In this document: in pieces, positions 16,669 through 25,523 of the stretch | Numbering within the stretch: the stretch's first letter is position 1 | Layout: the number at the start of each line of letters is the position of its first letter | Origin: Vallitaleaceae bacterium | GTDB lineage: Bacteria > Bacillota > Clostridia > Lachnospirales > Vallitaleaceae | Assembly (NCBI GenBank): GCA_028277605.1 | Contig: JANQFZ010000046.1 | Coordinates: 62,001-126,000 of the forward strand | DNA: 64,000 nucleotides | Reading direction: 5' to 3' | Translations under genes and position numbers: made by a program | Notes under the pieces: generated by a model | Told to the model about the DNA's origin: nothing | Databases searched by the model: none | Seen by the model: only the letters and a program-made list of their open reading frames with translations

Positions 16669-17328
16669 ATTATCTATTATCCATCTATTCCATTAGGAAA
16701 ACACCAATTACCACCACTGCCTTATGCTTATAACGCACTAGAACCGAATATCGGGGAACAAACCATGCGATTACATCATGACATTCATCATCAGGCTTAT
16801 GTAAATGGTCTGAATAAAGCTGAACTAGAATTAGAAAAAGCACGTCAAAATAAGAATTTTGATATGATATCATATTGGGAAAACCAATTGGCTTTTAATG
16901 GCTCTGGACACATTTTACATAGTGTGTTCTGGACTATCATGACTCCTCCTGGAGCTGGTGGACAGCCAGGTATGTACACTATGGAACAAATTAATAAGTC
17001 TTTTGGCAGTTTTGATGGATTCTTAGATCAATTTAAAGCCGCTGCCGCTAAAGTAGAAGGATCAGGCTGGGCAATACTTGTATGGAATCCAGCATGGGGA
17101 CGATTAGAGGTTCTAACCGCTGAAAAGCATCAAAACCTTACTGAGTGGGGCAGTATTCCTATACTTCCTATAGATGTTTGGGAACATGCTTACTATTTGG
17201 ACTATCAAAACAAACGACCTGATTATATTAATAACTTTGTCAACATCATCAATTGGAATGCAGTTGAAGAACGATTATTACTAGCTATGAAGGGTGAAAC
17301 ACCTATTACATTAGAAAACAAAAGCTAA
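16669..17328 (+). CDS. sodA: Superoxide dismutase (Fe/Mn family) with non-canonical start codon
   Basis: The frame encodes a full-length Fe/Mn superoxide dismutase: YYPSIPLGKHQLPPLPYAYN, the first metal ligand in MRLHHDIHHQAYVNGLN, the second in NGSGHILHSVFW, and the DVWEHAYYLDY motif with the last Asp and His ligands. The NGSGH...H pattern looks Mn-like. Upstream is an ideal AAAGGAGG (16657-16664), then TTTT ATT ATC TAT TAT. No ATG, GTG or TTG is in frame from the stop at 16633 to the ATG at 16765. That internal ATG would delete the conserved LPPLPYAYNALEP region. Initiation at AUU (16669) or AUC (16672) is therefore implied, or a start codon was lost. The enzyme detoxifies superoxide in this presumed anaerobe. 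Confidence 0.82.
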   Translation: MIYYPSIPLGKHQLPPLPYAYNALEPNIGEQTMRLHHDIHHQAYVNGLNKAELELEKARQNKNFDMISYWENQLAFNGSGHILHSVFWTIMTPPGAGGQPGMYTMEQINKSFGSFDGFLDQFKAAAAKVEGSGWAILVWNPAWGRLEVLTAEKHQNLTEWGSIPILPIDVWEHAYYLDYQNKRPDYINNFVNIINWNAVEERLLLAMKGETPITLENKS

Positions 17329-17335
17329 GAAATAC

Positions 17336-17367
17336 GGGGCTGTACAAAGCTTGTACAGCCCCTTTTT
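17336..17367 (+). terminator. Rho-independent terminator of the superoxide dismutase gene
   Basis: Perfect 11-bp stem GGGGCTGTACA/TGTACAGCCCC with a 5-nt loop, followed by TTTTT. Confidence 0.9.
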
Positions 17368-17521
17368 AAGTTCTAAATCGCTTATATAGGGTAATACACA
17401 ATCCTTAGATTTGACTTTAGTTAAAATTGAAATAAAATTTTATGTATTTGAGAGACATAATTCATAAAAAAATGGTAATGATTAAGGGTATAGCACGAAA
17501 TAATAGTTCGGAGGTGTCTTT

Positions 17522-18436
17522 ATGAGACAAAGAAGAAGAATGAATTCAGATATTGCTATTACCCATAACGAGGATAAAAATGAAAGTCAAGCCATATTAG
17601 ATGGCTTAAATAGTATTAGAGCTCATGAGATGATTCATAAGGATGATGTGGTCGTTATTACACCTAATTGGGTCAATAAAAGTAAACCCCATCCTAAAGA
17701 TGCTACCGTTGTTGGTCATGATAGTTTGCGAACCCTTATACAGTATGTTAAAAACTTAAATCCCAAAAGAATCATTGCAGCATCTGGTTCAGGAGGACAT
17801 CCTACCCTAGAGGTTATGAAGGCTGTAGGATATGAAGAGGTTATTCAAAGTGAAGGGATAGAATTCTTAGATCTCAATTATGGACCTTATACAACCATCA
17901 GCTTAAACCATGATAGGCCAGCACAAACTAAAATTAATACAATACTAAATGACATGACATTTCTAATCTCCTTTACACAGCTAAAACATCATGAATCAGC
18001 AACTATGTCCGCTAGTATCAAAAATATTGCAATGGGCTGGCCACCTGCTGAGATTCACGGTTTTCCAAAGAAAGGACTTGGGATACATGATAATCTACAT
18101 AGCTTTATTGCAGCTATGGCTGATGCAATTCCTATTGATTTATCTATCTTAAGCTGTAATCCAGCCATGATTGGCACAGGTCCTACAAATGGTCTTTCAA
18201 GGCACACAGGACTTGTGGTGTGTGGTACCGACCCTTTTTCTGTTGATACAATAGGTGCAAGATTTTTAGGTTTTAAACCTGAAGCGGTTCAGTATTTGAA
18301 CCTATGTAAAAAACTCAAAATGGGAGTTACAGATATTGAGCAAATGCATTTAATGGGTATGGACTTGATAGAAGCTGAAAAGCAATTTAGCCGTGCAGTA
18401 TATGGAGAAGAAATAACAATAGACATGTCTAACTAA
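17522..18436 (+). CDS. DUF362 domain protein
   Basis: The 304-residue cytosolic protein has the DUF362 layout: VVVITPNWVNKSKPHPKDAT near residue 45, a nucleotide-fold-like IIAASGSGGHPTLEVMKAVGY, the TFLISFTQLKHHESATMSAS centre, and GLVVCGTDPFSVDTIGARFLGF near residue 235. Members with a ferredoxin extension exist; this one has no Cys cluster. Its function is unknown. The ATG at 17522 is preceded by GGAGGTG. A second in-frame ATG at residue 7 is possible. It is a single-gene unit with its own terminator. Confidence 0.8.
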   Translation: MRQRRRMNSDIAITHNEDKNESQAILDGLNSIRAHEMIHKDDVVVITPNWVNKSKPHPKDATVVGHDSLRTLIQYVKNLNPKRIIAASGSGGHPTLEVMKAVGYEEVIQSEGIEFLDLNYGPYTTISLNHDRPAQTKINTILNDMTFLISFTQLKHHESATMSASIKNIAMGWPPAEIHGFPKKGLGIHDNLHSFIAAMADAIPIDLSILSCNPAMIGTGPTNGLSRHTGLVVCGTDPFSVDTIGARFLGFKPEAVQYLNLCKKLKMGVTDIEQMHLMGMDLIEAEKQFSRAVYGEEITIDMSN

Positions 18437-18440
18437 ATTT

Positions 18441-18468
18441 AAGAGGGTGATCATTCACCTTCTTTTTT
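18441..18468 (+). terminator. Terminator of the DUF362 gene
   Basis: AAGAGGGTGA pairs with TCACCTTCTT (9 of 10 pairs) around TCAT, running into TTTTTT. Confidence 0.75.
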
Positions 18469-18561
18469 ATTCATTGATAAGATTATAAGCTTCTGTTATG
18501 AATTATACTTTCCTACATAATAAAAGAAAAGTTTAATAAACATATAACGAGGTGAAATTTT

Positions 18562-19971
18562 ATGCGTATGATTATTCTTGCAGGTCAAAAAATAAAAATA
18601 AGCATAATTCTAGTTTTACTCCTTGTTATCATCAGCTGCTTAATAGTTATCCATCATCATGAAAATAAAGAATGGTTAGCTGTTTCAAACAATTATGATG
18701 TTATTACTGATTTAGAGAAAGAAAATGATACACTAAGAGGTATCCTTGAGCATATAGTTCCAAAACAACCTAAAGTCCTTTATGAAAATCCTTACCGTTT
18801 AGAATCTGACACTATTCCTAACTTTTATACCTATGATTTACACCATATTTTAGAAAAAGGAAATGATGTCCCCTTTCATATCCTTTATCATAATCAAGAC
18901 TATCAGCGACCGATGTATGCTTCAACATGGAAAGACTTTTATTATCGTTCGTGGCTATACCTTCCAAGTAAAATCTCCGATGCTTACCATACTCTTTTTC
19001 TCTATCAAGGCGGATTAAGTGCTATTTATGATTTTGAAGGGGGACTAGGTTTTCAGGAACATATCCTTGTCGATTACCATAAAAATTTGAATTGTTTAGT
19101 TTATAATTTTCATGTTGCCAATGTAAAGAAGCTTGGACATCAAATTATTCTTGTAGGCAGACCAGCTCGAAAAGGTGCTGCAATAGTATCTATAAAAGTT
19201 AATGATGTCCTGTCACAAGCCAAAGAGTCTCAGGATTATCTCTTTCAGCTTTCTACACCTAAAGGGTATGAACTCGATTTCTTATACAATCATTACCATA
19301 GAAGCGATACTTTAAATCAAGAAGAATCCACGATACAGACGTTTTGTATGATTACTAAGGATGAGTCTAATTATCTAGATCTAAAAAAAGAAAATCATCT
19401 ATTAAAAACCGAGATATCCTATTATTTCCCTTTAGACGAAGAAGGTGTTATTACACAACAGTCTTGTAGAAACAGCACAAGCATCAATCTATCTACTCAA
19501 GTAGATATCGCTACTGTAATAGAAAAAGGAAGAGAAATTAATTATGGTATCGCCTATGAAAGCTTACCTTATAGAAGACCTATCTATGACCCCACCTGGG
19601 AACAAAAAGCACCTAATGGCTGGGCATATATACCAGAGAAAGTGTGTCAGGCTAATCGTAAGCTTTTTGTGCTTCCTAGCAAAGAAAAAGAAAGATTAAA
19701 TATATTAGAAAAACTTTCTTTCTATGAGCCACTTCAACCTATTAAAGAAAATGAAAGCAGTTTGTTAATTTATAATTTTATGCCTTCACAGGTGTTTATT
19801 TTAAATCATCAAATGGTTCTATTAGGTATACCGCATAGAACAGGAGCTTTAATACTAACCATAAACAAAAACAATCTAATGCATGATACTGATTATTTAG
19901 TGCAGCTTATAACACCTGATTTCAGCGAGCTTGATTATGATGTACTCAAGATCAATAGCCCCATAAAATAG
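18562..19971 (+). CDS. Membrane-anchored protein with two tandem copies of an unrecognised domain
   Basis: The 469-residue protein has one N-terminal membrane segment (about residues 12-30, ISIILVLLLVIISCLIVI) and a large extracytoplasmic part. The latter consists of two related halves of about 200 residues. Half 1 has DLEKENDTLRGIL, ILEKGNDVPFHILYHNQDY with RPMYASTW, and LVYNFHVANVKKLGHQIILV. Half 2 has DLKKENHLLKTEI, VIEKGREINYGIAYESLPY with RPIYDPTW, and LIYNFMPSQVFILNHQMVLL. Each half opens with a short heptad-like DLxKEN helix. I do not recognise the family and assign no function. It has its own GAGGTG ribosome site and a hairpin after the stop. Confidence 0.8.
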   Translation: MRMIILAGQKIKISIILVLLLVIISCLIVIHHHENKEWLAVSNNYDVITDLEKENDTLRGILEHIVPKQPKVLYENPYRLESDTIPNFYTYDLHHILEKGNDVPFHILYHNQDYQRPMYASTWKDFYYRSWLYLPSKISDAYHTLFLYQGGLSAIYDFEGGLGFQEHILVDYHKNLNCLVYNFHVANVKKLGHQIILVGRPARKGAAIVSIKVNDVLSQAKESQDYLFQLSTPKGYELDFLYNHYHRSDTLNQEESTIQTFCMITKDESNYLDLKKENHLLKTEISYYFPLDEEGVITQQSCRNSTSINLSTQVDIATVIEKGREINYGIAYESLPYRRPIYDPTWEQKAPNGWAYIPEKVCQANRKLFVLPSKEKERLNILEKLSFYEPLQPIKENESSLLIYNFMPSQVFILNHQMVLLGIPHRTGALILTINKNNLMHDTDYLVQLITPDFSELDYDVLKINSPIK

Positions 19972-19999
19972 CTACACCCTATGATTCTACAGTGTAGCT
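19970..19999. terminator. Hairpin between convergent genes
   Basis: AGCTACAC (19970-19977) pairs with GTGTAGCT (19992-19999), directly at the stop codon of the preceding gene. There is no long T-run, so termination strength is uncertain. Confidence 0.5.
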
Positions 20000-20024
20000 T
20001 AATGCATATATGAGAGAGTTAAAA

Positions 20025-20822
20025 TTATACCTGCATATCTCTTTTTTTATAAAAAATATACGTTACAGTTACAAGAACTATGACAATCAATGCAGATAAA
20101 ACAATAAAAACAGCTTCAAATTGTCCTCCAAACATCAGTTGTCTTGCTTCAAAGTATTTAAATGGCGTTAAATATTTTAAATTCTCTATTTTAGAATACA
20201 TATCAATAGCCATAGATAATATAAAAGTAATTAACAATACTGCCGTAGATACGGAAGTTGCTTTTTTTGTATTTCTTGTCATAACGGCTGTGCCTACACC
20301 TACACTTAAAAATATGAGTTGTATGATGAATAACGCTATCATCAATTTAATAATATCACCTGTTATAGACTGTCCTTGATTATACATATCTACAATGATA
20401 ATTGATGCTATTAAGGTCGTTAAATTGAAAGCAACGATATTAATAAGAGCTGCCACCAGTTTTGAAGTGATTATTCTTACTCTTGATACAGGTTTTGTAA
20501 GTAAAAAATCCGCTGTTTTATCTCTTTCTTCTTTAGATATAATGACCGCTCCAAGCATAACAGCATGGATAGAACCAAGTAATATAAAATAAAGAAAAAA
20601 CACTCCATAGTAGCCGCCTACATGAGTTAAATCAAAGGTAGATAATCCAAACATCGTTTTAAATATCTCTGGCAGACCAGCTAAAAGGTCATTGACACTG
20701 TTGCCAGCTTCAGCCATTCCTGCATATTTTAGCATCCCAACATATATTAAGAAAACCTGCATAACACACCATATAATAAGAGCTTTCATATTTGCCCTAA
20801 GTTCTCTAAGAACTATATTCAT
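20025..20822 (-). CDS. ABC-2 type transporter permease (second copy)
   Basis: The 265-residue membrane protein has about six hydrophobic segments. It contains GAVIISKEERDKTADFLLTKPVSRVRIITSKL, the cytoplasmic ABC-2 segment shared with the upstream permease (SAEVRERTADFLLVKPINRSRIITYKL). The two permeases are therefore paralogues from a duplication and probably form a heterodimer with the ATPase of this operon. The substrate (drug, lipid or peptide) cannot be told. It is the last gene of a three-gene operon. Confidence 0.88.
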   Translation of the reverse strand: MNIVLRELRANMKALIIWCVMQVFLIYVGMLKYAGMAEAGNSVNDLLAGLPEIFKTMFGLSTFDLTHVGGYYGVFFLYFILLGSIHAVMLGAVIISKEERDKTADFLLTKPVSRVRIITSKLVAALINIVAFNLTTLIASIIIVDMYNQGQSITGDIIKLMIALFIIQLIFLSVGVGTAVMTRNTKKATSVSTAVLLITFILSMAIDMYSKIENLKYLTPFKYFEARQLMFGGQFEAVFIVLSALIVIVLVTVTYIFYKKRDMQV

Positions 20823-20858
20823 CTTTCTAACCTCCTTTATTAACTTTCAACCTAATAC

Positions 20859-21656
20859 CTATATGGCTGGTATATCTTTTTTAGTATAAATACCGTAAGA
20901 AACTATAGTAAAAACAGTAAAGAAACCTACAGCTACTGCTACATAAGTTACATCATATTGCACGTTACTTACAATATAGGCTGGCTCAAAATAGGCAAAA
21001 GGTGTGACATAAGAAAGCTTAGCATCATGTAACGTTTGATTCAATAAGTAGATAATATAAAAGCCAAAAACAGCAGCTAAGCTAATAGGGAGTACCGTTC
21101 TAATCTTCTTGAAAAAAACAGAAACAGCAATTCCAAAGGCTATAAAATAAAGCTGCAAAAACAAAAGTGTGAATGTCACCAAAAAAAATGCTTTTGTATC
21201 ATAAGGAGCTTTTTTAACAATATCCATCATCAGCTTTGCGGCTAAGATATAGACAACATTAGTTATTGCTATATTCGTTAATGCCGCAAGCAGCTTATAA
21301 GTTATTATTCTACTTCTATTAATAGGCTTGACCAATAAGAAATCAGCTGTCCGTTCCCGCACTTCTGCCGAAAGAATAGATGTTCCCAAATTCATAGCTT
21401 GAATAGAGCCCACTAATAAAACATAAATAAAAACAAAGCTATAAAAACCAAGAACCGTGGATAGGTCAAGAGTTGTTAAACCAAGGGCTTTCTGTATCCC
21501 TTCAGGAAAAGCACTAAGTAATTTGTTAAGAAGCTGGGCATCTTTTGCTATAGCTGGAAACATGGATAATATTAGTACAACTAAAACTACAAGTGCAATT
21601 GTCCATGTTATTAATGATTTTCTATACATTTTAAGTTCTTGTAAATAGACATTCAT
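20859..21656 (-). CDS. ABC-2 type transporter permease (first copy)
   Basis: The 265-residue protein is the same length as its downstream paralogue and shares its fold: the N-terminal membrane segment LITWTIALVVLVVLILSMF, the EVRERTADFLLVKPINRSRI loop near residue 105, and four later membrane segments. It begins 3 nt after the ATPase stop codon, implying translational coupling. With the ATPase and the second permease it should make a complete ABC-2 exporter. Confidence 0.88.
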   Translation of the reverse strand: MNVYLQELKMYRKSLITWTIALVVLVVLILSMFPAIAKDAQLLNKLLSAFPEGIQKALGLTTLDLSTVLGFYSFVFIYVLLVGSIQAMNLGTSILSAEVRERTADFLLVKPINRSRIITYKLLAALTNIAITNVVYILAAKLMMDIVKKAPYDTKAFFLVTFTLLFLQLYFIAFGIAVSVFFKKIRTVLPISLAAVFGFYIIYLLNQTLHDAKLSYVTPFAYFEPAYIVSNVQYDVTYVAVAVGFFTVFTIVSYGIYTKKDIPAI

Positions 21657-21659
21657 AGG

Positions 21660-22544
21660 CTACGCCTCCTTAACATAATAATGCATAAAGATTTCATCCA
21701 GCGTTGGCTCTTCTACAATAAGATTTTTAAGTCTTTTTTGAGATAATTGACTAATAATGACATTAATATCTCCACTAAATAAAAAAGTTACATGTTGATC
21801 ATGAATAGATAGATTCGTCACACCCTCTACATCAAAGTACGTATCCGTGATAGTGTCCGTCATATCTATTCTAAACTTCTTGTAATTGGATTGTTTTAAA
21901 GTCTCTATATCTTCAACTTTAATGATTTTACCTTCTTTAATAATGGCTACTCGATGACATAGCTTTTGGACTTCATTCAATATATGGGATGAAAATAATA
22001 TGGTTGCGCCCTTTTTATTTTCTTCGTGAATTAAGTCAAAGAATTTTTGCTGCATTAAAGGATCAAGCCCGCTTGTAGGCTCATCTAAAATAATTAATTT
22101 AGGACTGTGCAGAAGTCCTTGTACAATTCCTACTTTTTTCTTGTTGCCATAAGATAAATCGTTGACTTTTCTGTTTAGATCAAGATCCATAATATCAGCA
22201 AGCTCATACAATCGTTCTTTGCAATCCTTATTATAAAACGAGGCAGAGTATTTAAGTACATCCAGTACTTTCATATTATCATAATAAAAAACCTCTGAAG
22301 GTAGATAGCCAATTTCCCGTCTAATCTCTGGTCCATATTGAATACAATCCTTACCAAATATTTTAGCACTACCACTAGTAGGATATATTAAAGCTAAAAG
22401 CGTTCTAATGGTTGTAGATTTACCAGCACCGTTAGGTCCAATAAACCCAAATATCTCACCTTCTTCAACGTTAAAACTGACATCAACAATACCTCTTGAT
22501 TTTCCGTAGTATTTTGTAAGTTGATTAATTTCAATAATATGCAT
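21660..22544 (-). CDS. ABC exporter ATP-binding protein (CcmA/BcrA-like)
   Basis: The 294-residue ATPase has a Walker A GFIGPNGAGKSTTIRTLLAL (about residues 33-52), a Q-loop region in GYLPSEVFYYD, the signature LSYGNKKKVGIVQGLLHSP and Walker B LIILDEPTSGLDPL, with the H-loop His in LFSSHIL. The signature LSYGN deviates from LSGGQ, as is common in this export subfamily. The last 80 residues form an accessory domain. It is the first gene of the operon with two ABC-2 permeases. No sensor kinase or regulator gene is adjacent. Confidence 0.93.
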   Translation of the reverse strand: MHIIEINQLTKYYGKSRGIVDVSFNVEEGEIFGFIGPNGAGKSTTIRTLLALIYPTSGSAKIFGKDCIQYGPEIRREIGYLPSEVFYYDNMKVLDVLKYSASFYNKDCKERLYELADIMDLDLNRKVNDLSYGNKKKVGIVQGLLHSPKLIILDEPTSGLDPLMQQKFFDLIHEENKKGATILFSSHILNEVQKLCHRVAIIKEGKIIKVEDIETLKQSNYKKFRIDMTDTITDTYFDVEGVTNLSIHDQHVTFLFSGDINVIISQLSQKRLKNLIVEEPTLDEIFMHYYVKEA

Positions 22545-22729
22545 GGATAACCTCCTCTTAACTAGATTTACTGATTCATCTTTAGTATTAGATTTAACTT
22601 AAGATAATAGTATAAGAATTTAACATTTTTTGTGAAAATCCTTTATTTTTAATGTGATTTTATAAAGATAATATAGGACTTTCCTGATACTTTGTTTAAC
22701 AATTTTATGTCATATGCTTAAAGGCATAA

Positions 22730-22756
22730 AATAACACCCACAAAAAGGGTGCTATT
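22730..22756 (-). terminator. Terminator of the orphan 234-residue protein gene
   Basis: AATAACACCC (22730-22739) pairs with GGGTGCTATT (22747-22756) with one non-Watson-Crick pair. Read leftward it is followed by TTATG. Confidence 0.6.
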
Positions 22757-22813
22757 GTCTTTATAAAAAAAGAGCAAAGATTTACACTTTACTTAGATAA
22801 ATTATCTTATATG

Positions 22814-23518
22814 TTACTCCGTCCATTTATCAGAATCTATATCATTATCTAACATAAACTCAAGACGCATTTCTTCGTCTAATTGAGATGCTGTAGCTTG
22901 TCCCCCCTCTTTAATATTTGCTAGTGTATCGTCGTTAAGTACAAAATTCTTGTATGTTCTATTCTCACCAGTAAACATAATTAATGTTTCTATCTTCGTC
23001 AGTGCTTCACCATTATTAAAACGCTCAATAATATTTGCTTGTTCTTCCTTGTATTTATCACAATTAAAAACTTCATCGTAGGCTGTACCTATCGGTAATT
23101 CCATTAATGATTGCATAATACTACTTTGATGATATAACCTATTGGATATAACATTATCCACACCCTTAGTTAAGAGGTCAAAGGTATCTCTTCCGTAACA
23201 TTCTTTTAGTCTATCGTCTTTCATAAATAACATGTCATATCCTATGTTAGACATAAATTCTCTTTTCTCATTCAGCTGTCCATAGATATTGAATTCTTCG
23301 AAGGTTACATCATTGGCTAAAGGTTTACCTTGAAAAACAGCTTTATCAATTTCATTTTGCACGATTGCGTACCTAGAGAACTCTACACTATCAAATTTTG
23401 TAGGATTAAAACATATCTTATCCATTGGTTTATTGTATCTTCGCATTAATTTATATGCCATATCATTTTCTTTTAAGGGTATAGGATTGTTAATACCAGC
23501 ACTGTTAACTGTTGACAT
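22814..23518 (-). CDS. Hypothetical protein, 234 residues, no recognised domain
   Basis: I do not recognise this protein. It is soluble, mostly helical in appearance, with no signal peptide or membrane segment and no obvious catalytic motif. The N-terminus MSTVNSAGINNPIPLKEND looks flexible, and the last 25 residues are acidic (LDEEMRLEFMLDNDIDSDKW). A weak AGAGG lies about 11 nt before the ATG. It forms its own unit with a terminator downstream and about 400 bp of non-coding DNA upstream, between the ABC exporter and the CAP-domain protein. Confidence 0.65.
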   Translation of the reverse strand: MSTVNSAGINNPIPLKENDMAYKLMRRYNKPMDKICFNPTKFDSVEFSRYAIVQNEIDKAVFQGKPLANDVTFEEFNIYGQLNEKREFMSNIGYDMLFMKDDRLKECYGRDTFDLLTKGVDNVISNRLYHQSSIMQSLMELPIGTAYDEVFNCDKYKEEQANIIERFNNGEALTKIETLIMFTGENRTYKNFVLNDDTLANIKEGGQATASQLDEEMRLEFMLDNDIDSDKWTE

Positions 23519-23915
23519 CCTTCACACTTCCTCTCTATATTATTGTATCATTAACGCTCTATTCATTCTCTACCTAGTTGCACTAAATAATCAAAAACCT
23601 CTTCTTTAGTTTTAGATCTTTAAAAATAACTTCCATTTTATCCTATATTGAATATCGGCATATTCGTAAAAATATATATACCACTTATTATTAAACTAAA
23701 AAAATATTACCATGAGTAAGTATCTTCCTAAACTGCATAAGGGGACATAGTATATATCATTTCTTAACAGTATCATTAAGACAAAAAAAGAGAATATGCC
23801 CACACTTGATTGTGTATGACATATTCTTAGGATTATTTATATAATCAATTACACTCGCCTCTTAAAAAATGCTTAATAAGTTTGATTGGCATCTAAATCT
23901 TATTTTAGCATTCAT
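23519..23915. other. Intergenic region holding the CAP-gene terminator
   Basis: Upstream region of the orphan 234-residue protein. The stretch 23541-23780 is AT-rich, with no supported gene. The hairpin at 23791-23827 belongs to the next gene on the left-reading strand. Confidence 0.5.
23784..23827 (-). terminator. Terminator of the CAP-domain protein gene
   Basis: Read leftward, AGAATATG/CATATTCT (23791-23798 with 23820-23827), with an inner CACA/TGTG pairing, runs into CTTTTTTTG. Confidence 0.75.
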
Positions 23916-25238
23916 CTACCTGATAAAATTTTGAGTATAGTGTGGGACGTTTTTCTCGTTAAACCACACACCAACTCCTAAACCCGTATATTTTTCTTTC
24001 AATATATTATTACGGTGTCCTGAAGAATTCATCCAACCACTAACTACTTGGATGGCATCCCACTGTCCCATGGCTATATTTTCACCAAAGTATGAGTATT
24101 TAATATTAGCTTTTTTGGCTCTATCCCAAGGTGCTTCACCCTGTAAGTTTGTATGAGAAAAATAATTCTTGTCACTCATATCCTTACTATGCTGTCTAGC
24201 TAAAACCGCTACAGCTTCATTCCATTCAAAAGGCTGTAAGCCCTTATTAACTCTTTCAACATTGGTCAGGTCAAATACTTGTTTTTCATAGCTGGCTATA
24301 AGAGCTTCTGCTGATTTATTTTCATAATCATTACGCTTAGCACTCTGAGCCATTATAGATACTCCCACTACCTTTTGATGATCTAAGGTATCTATATAAA
24401 AAGTATAGTCATAATCATTTTTAGTTATCTTTAGCTGATTATTATTGGTTTTCTTAATGCCTAAGCTATTCTTTACTGTATTAGATGCTACTCCGTAACG
24501 AACCGTATCATCTAATGCCCAGTAGGATGCGTTGGTATATAAGGCAACAACCTTATCATCCTCTACACCGATTTGAAGGTATTTCTTATAATCGCTATTA
24601 TAAATATACCAATCAAAACCATACCTACTTTTATCCATACGATTTGGCTGACCCAATGATTGAGTTACAGAAGTAACGTCATCACCAATATGTACACCCC
24701 TTAATGCACTTGATGATGTCACTACGGGTTCCTCTACATCGTCATCATCTACTGGCTCTTCTACATCAACTTGATCCTCTGATGTAACATAGATAGCTCT
24801 ATTATCGCCATCCCAAGTAACTTTATAGCCAAATGATTCCAATACAATTCTTAATGGTATGTAAATTCGATCTTGAAAAATTACATTCTGTGTATCACTA
24901 TGAATACGTTTGCCATTCTTTTTAATAAAGCTACAGCCAACCGGTATATCAAATGTGACTTGACACTTCTTAGCATAACCAACTCTTTTCTTACCATCCC
25001 AGGATACTTTGAAATTACAAGCCTCTGAGAAAGCTCTAAATGGTACTTGTGTACGACTATTATCATCTATAAATGGATAACCTAAATCCTTGGTGAAGTT
25101 TACCTTCTTTCCATCAATATAGAGCTTGATTTCTTTTGACTTTGTCTTATGCTTTGAATAACATGCATTACTAGTCGTACCTAATATACCAAAAGCCATA
25201 ACCATGACTAATAATAAACCTAACAGCTTTTTGTACAC
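23916..25238 (-). CDS. Secreted protein: copper-amine-oxidase N domain, CAP-associated domain, CAP (SCP/PR-1) domain
   Basis: The 440-residue protein has a signal peptide (MYKKLLGLLLVMVMAFGILG). Residues about 38-155 form a Cu_amine_oxidN1 repeat domain (LYIDGKKVNFTKD, RTQVPFRAFSEAC, IYIPLRIVLESFGYKVTWDG). After an acidic linker comes a CAP-associated N region (GVHIGDDVTSVTQSLGQPNR, about residues 183-290). The C-terminal CAP domain (about residues 310-438) has LTNVERVNKGLQPFEWNE, HSKDMSDKNYFSH, YFGENIAMG and SGHRNNIL. This YkwD-type architecture is common in secreted or wall-associated clostridial proteins; its biochemical role is unknown. It is transcribed alone. Confidence 0.9.
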   Translation of the reverse strand: MYKKLLGLLLVMVMAFGILGTTSNACYSKHKTKSKEIKLYIDGKKVNFTKDLGYPFIDDNSRTQVPFRAFSEACNFKVSWDGKKRVGYAKKCQVTFDIPVGCSFIKKNGKRIHSDTQNVIFQDRIYIPLRIVLESFGYKVTWDGDNRAIYVTSEDQVDVEEPVDDDDVEEPVVTSSSALRGVHIGDDVTSVTQSLGQPNRMDKSRYGFDWYIYNSDYKKYLQIGVEDDKVVALYTNASYWALDDTVRYGVASNTVKNSLGIKKTNNNQLKITKNDYDYTFYIDTLDHQKVVGVSIMAQSAKRNDYENKSAEALIASYEKQVFDLTNVERVNKGLQPFEWNEAVAVLARQHSKDMSDKNYFSHTNLQGEAPWDRAKKANIKYSYFGENIAMGQWDAIQVVSGWMNSSGHRNNILKEKYTGLGVGVWFNEKNVPHYTQNFIR

Positions 25239-25402
25239 AATAACGCCCCTTTCTACTTCCCTTCTTATTGTTTCTAGTGACTTAATGATGAGAAGGCTAA
25301 AATATTACGTAACTATTAATTAATTATTAAGCGAGTCAACTCTTTTTAGCTCTTCACAAATCTTATTATACACAAATACAAGAGTTTAATCAACCTAAAA
25401 TA

Positions 25403-25431
25403 TTACATAAGTGTTAATAGAGCAGTATAAT
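25403..25431 (+). promoter_or_regulatory. Promoter-like sequence in front of the candidate small RNA
   Basis: TTACAT (25403-25408), 17-nt spacer, TATAAT (25426-25431). The -35 box overlaps one ATTACATAA motif. Confidence 0.5.
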
Positions 25432-25437
25432 AAATTA

Positions 25438-25523
25438 ATATTTATGTAATAATTAGAGTTAACTTTTGTCATAAGAAAACCATTACCTTATGGAAATTAA
25501 TCTTGGTAATGGTCTTATTTTCT
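25438..25523 (+). ncRNA. Candidate small RNA or orphan attenuator
   Basis: Following the promoter-like sequence, about 85 nt end in a 9-bp stem ACCATTACC/GGTAATGGT (25479-25487 with 25505-25513) and CTTATTTTCT. An alternative 6-bp stem CATAAG/CTTATG (25470-25475 with 25487-25492) would compete with it. There is no reading frame of note inside. The class is unknown. Confidence 0.35.
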
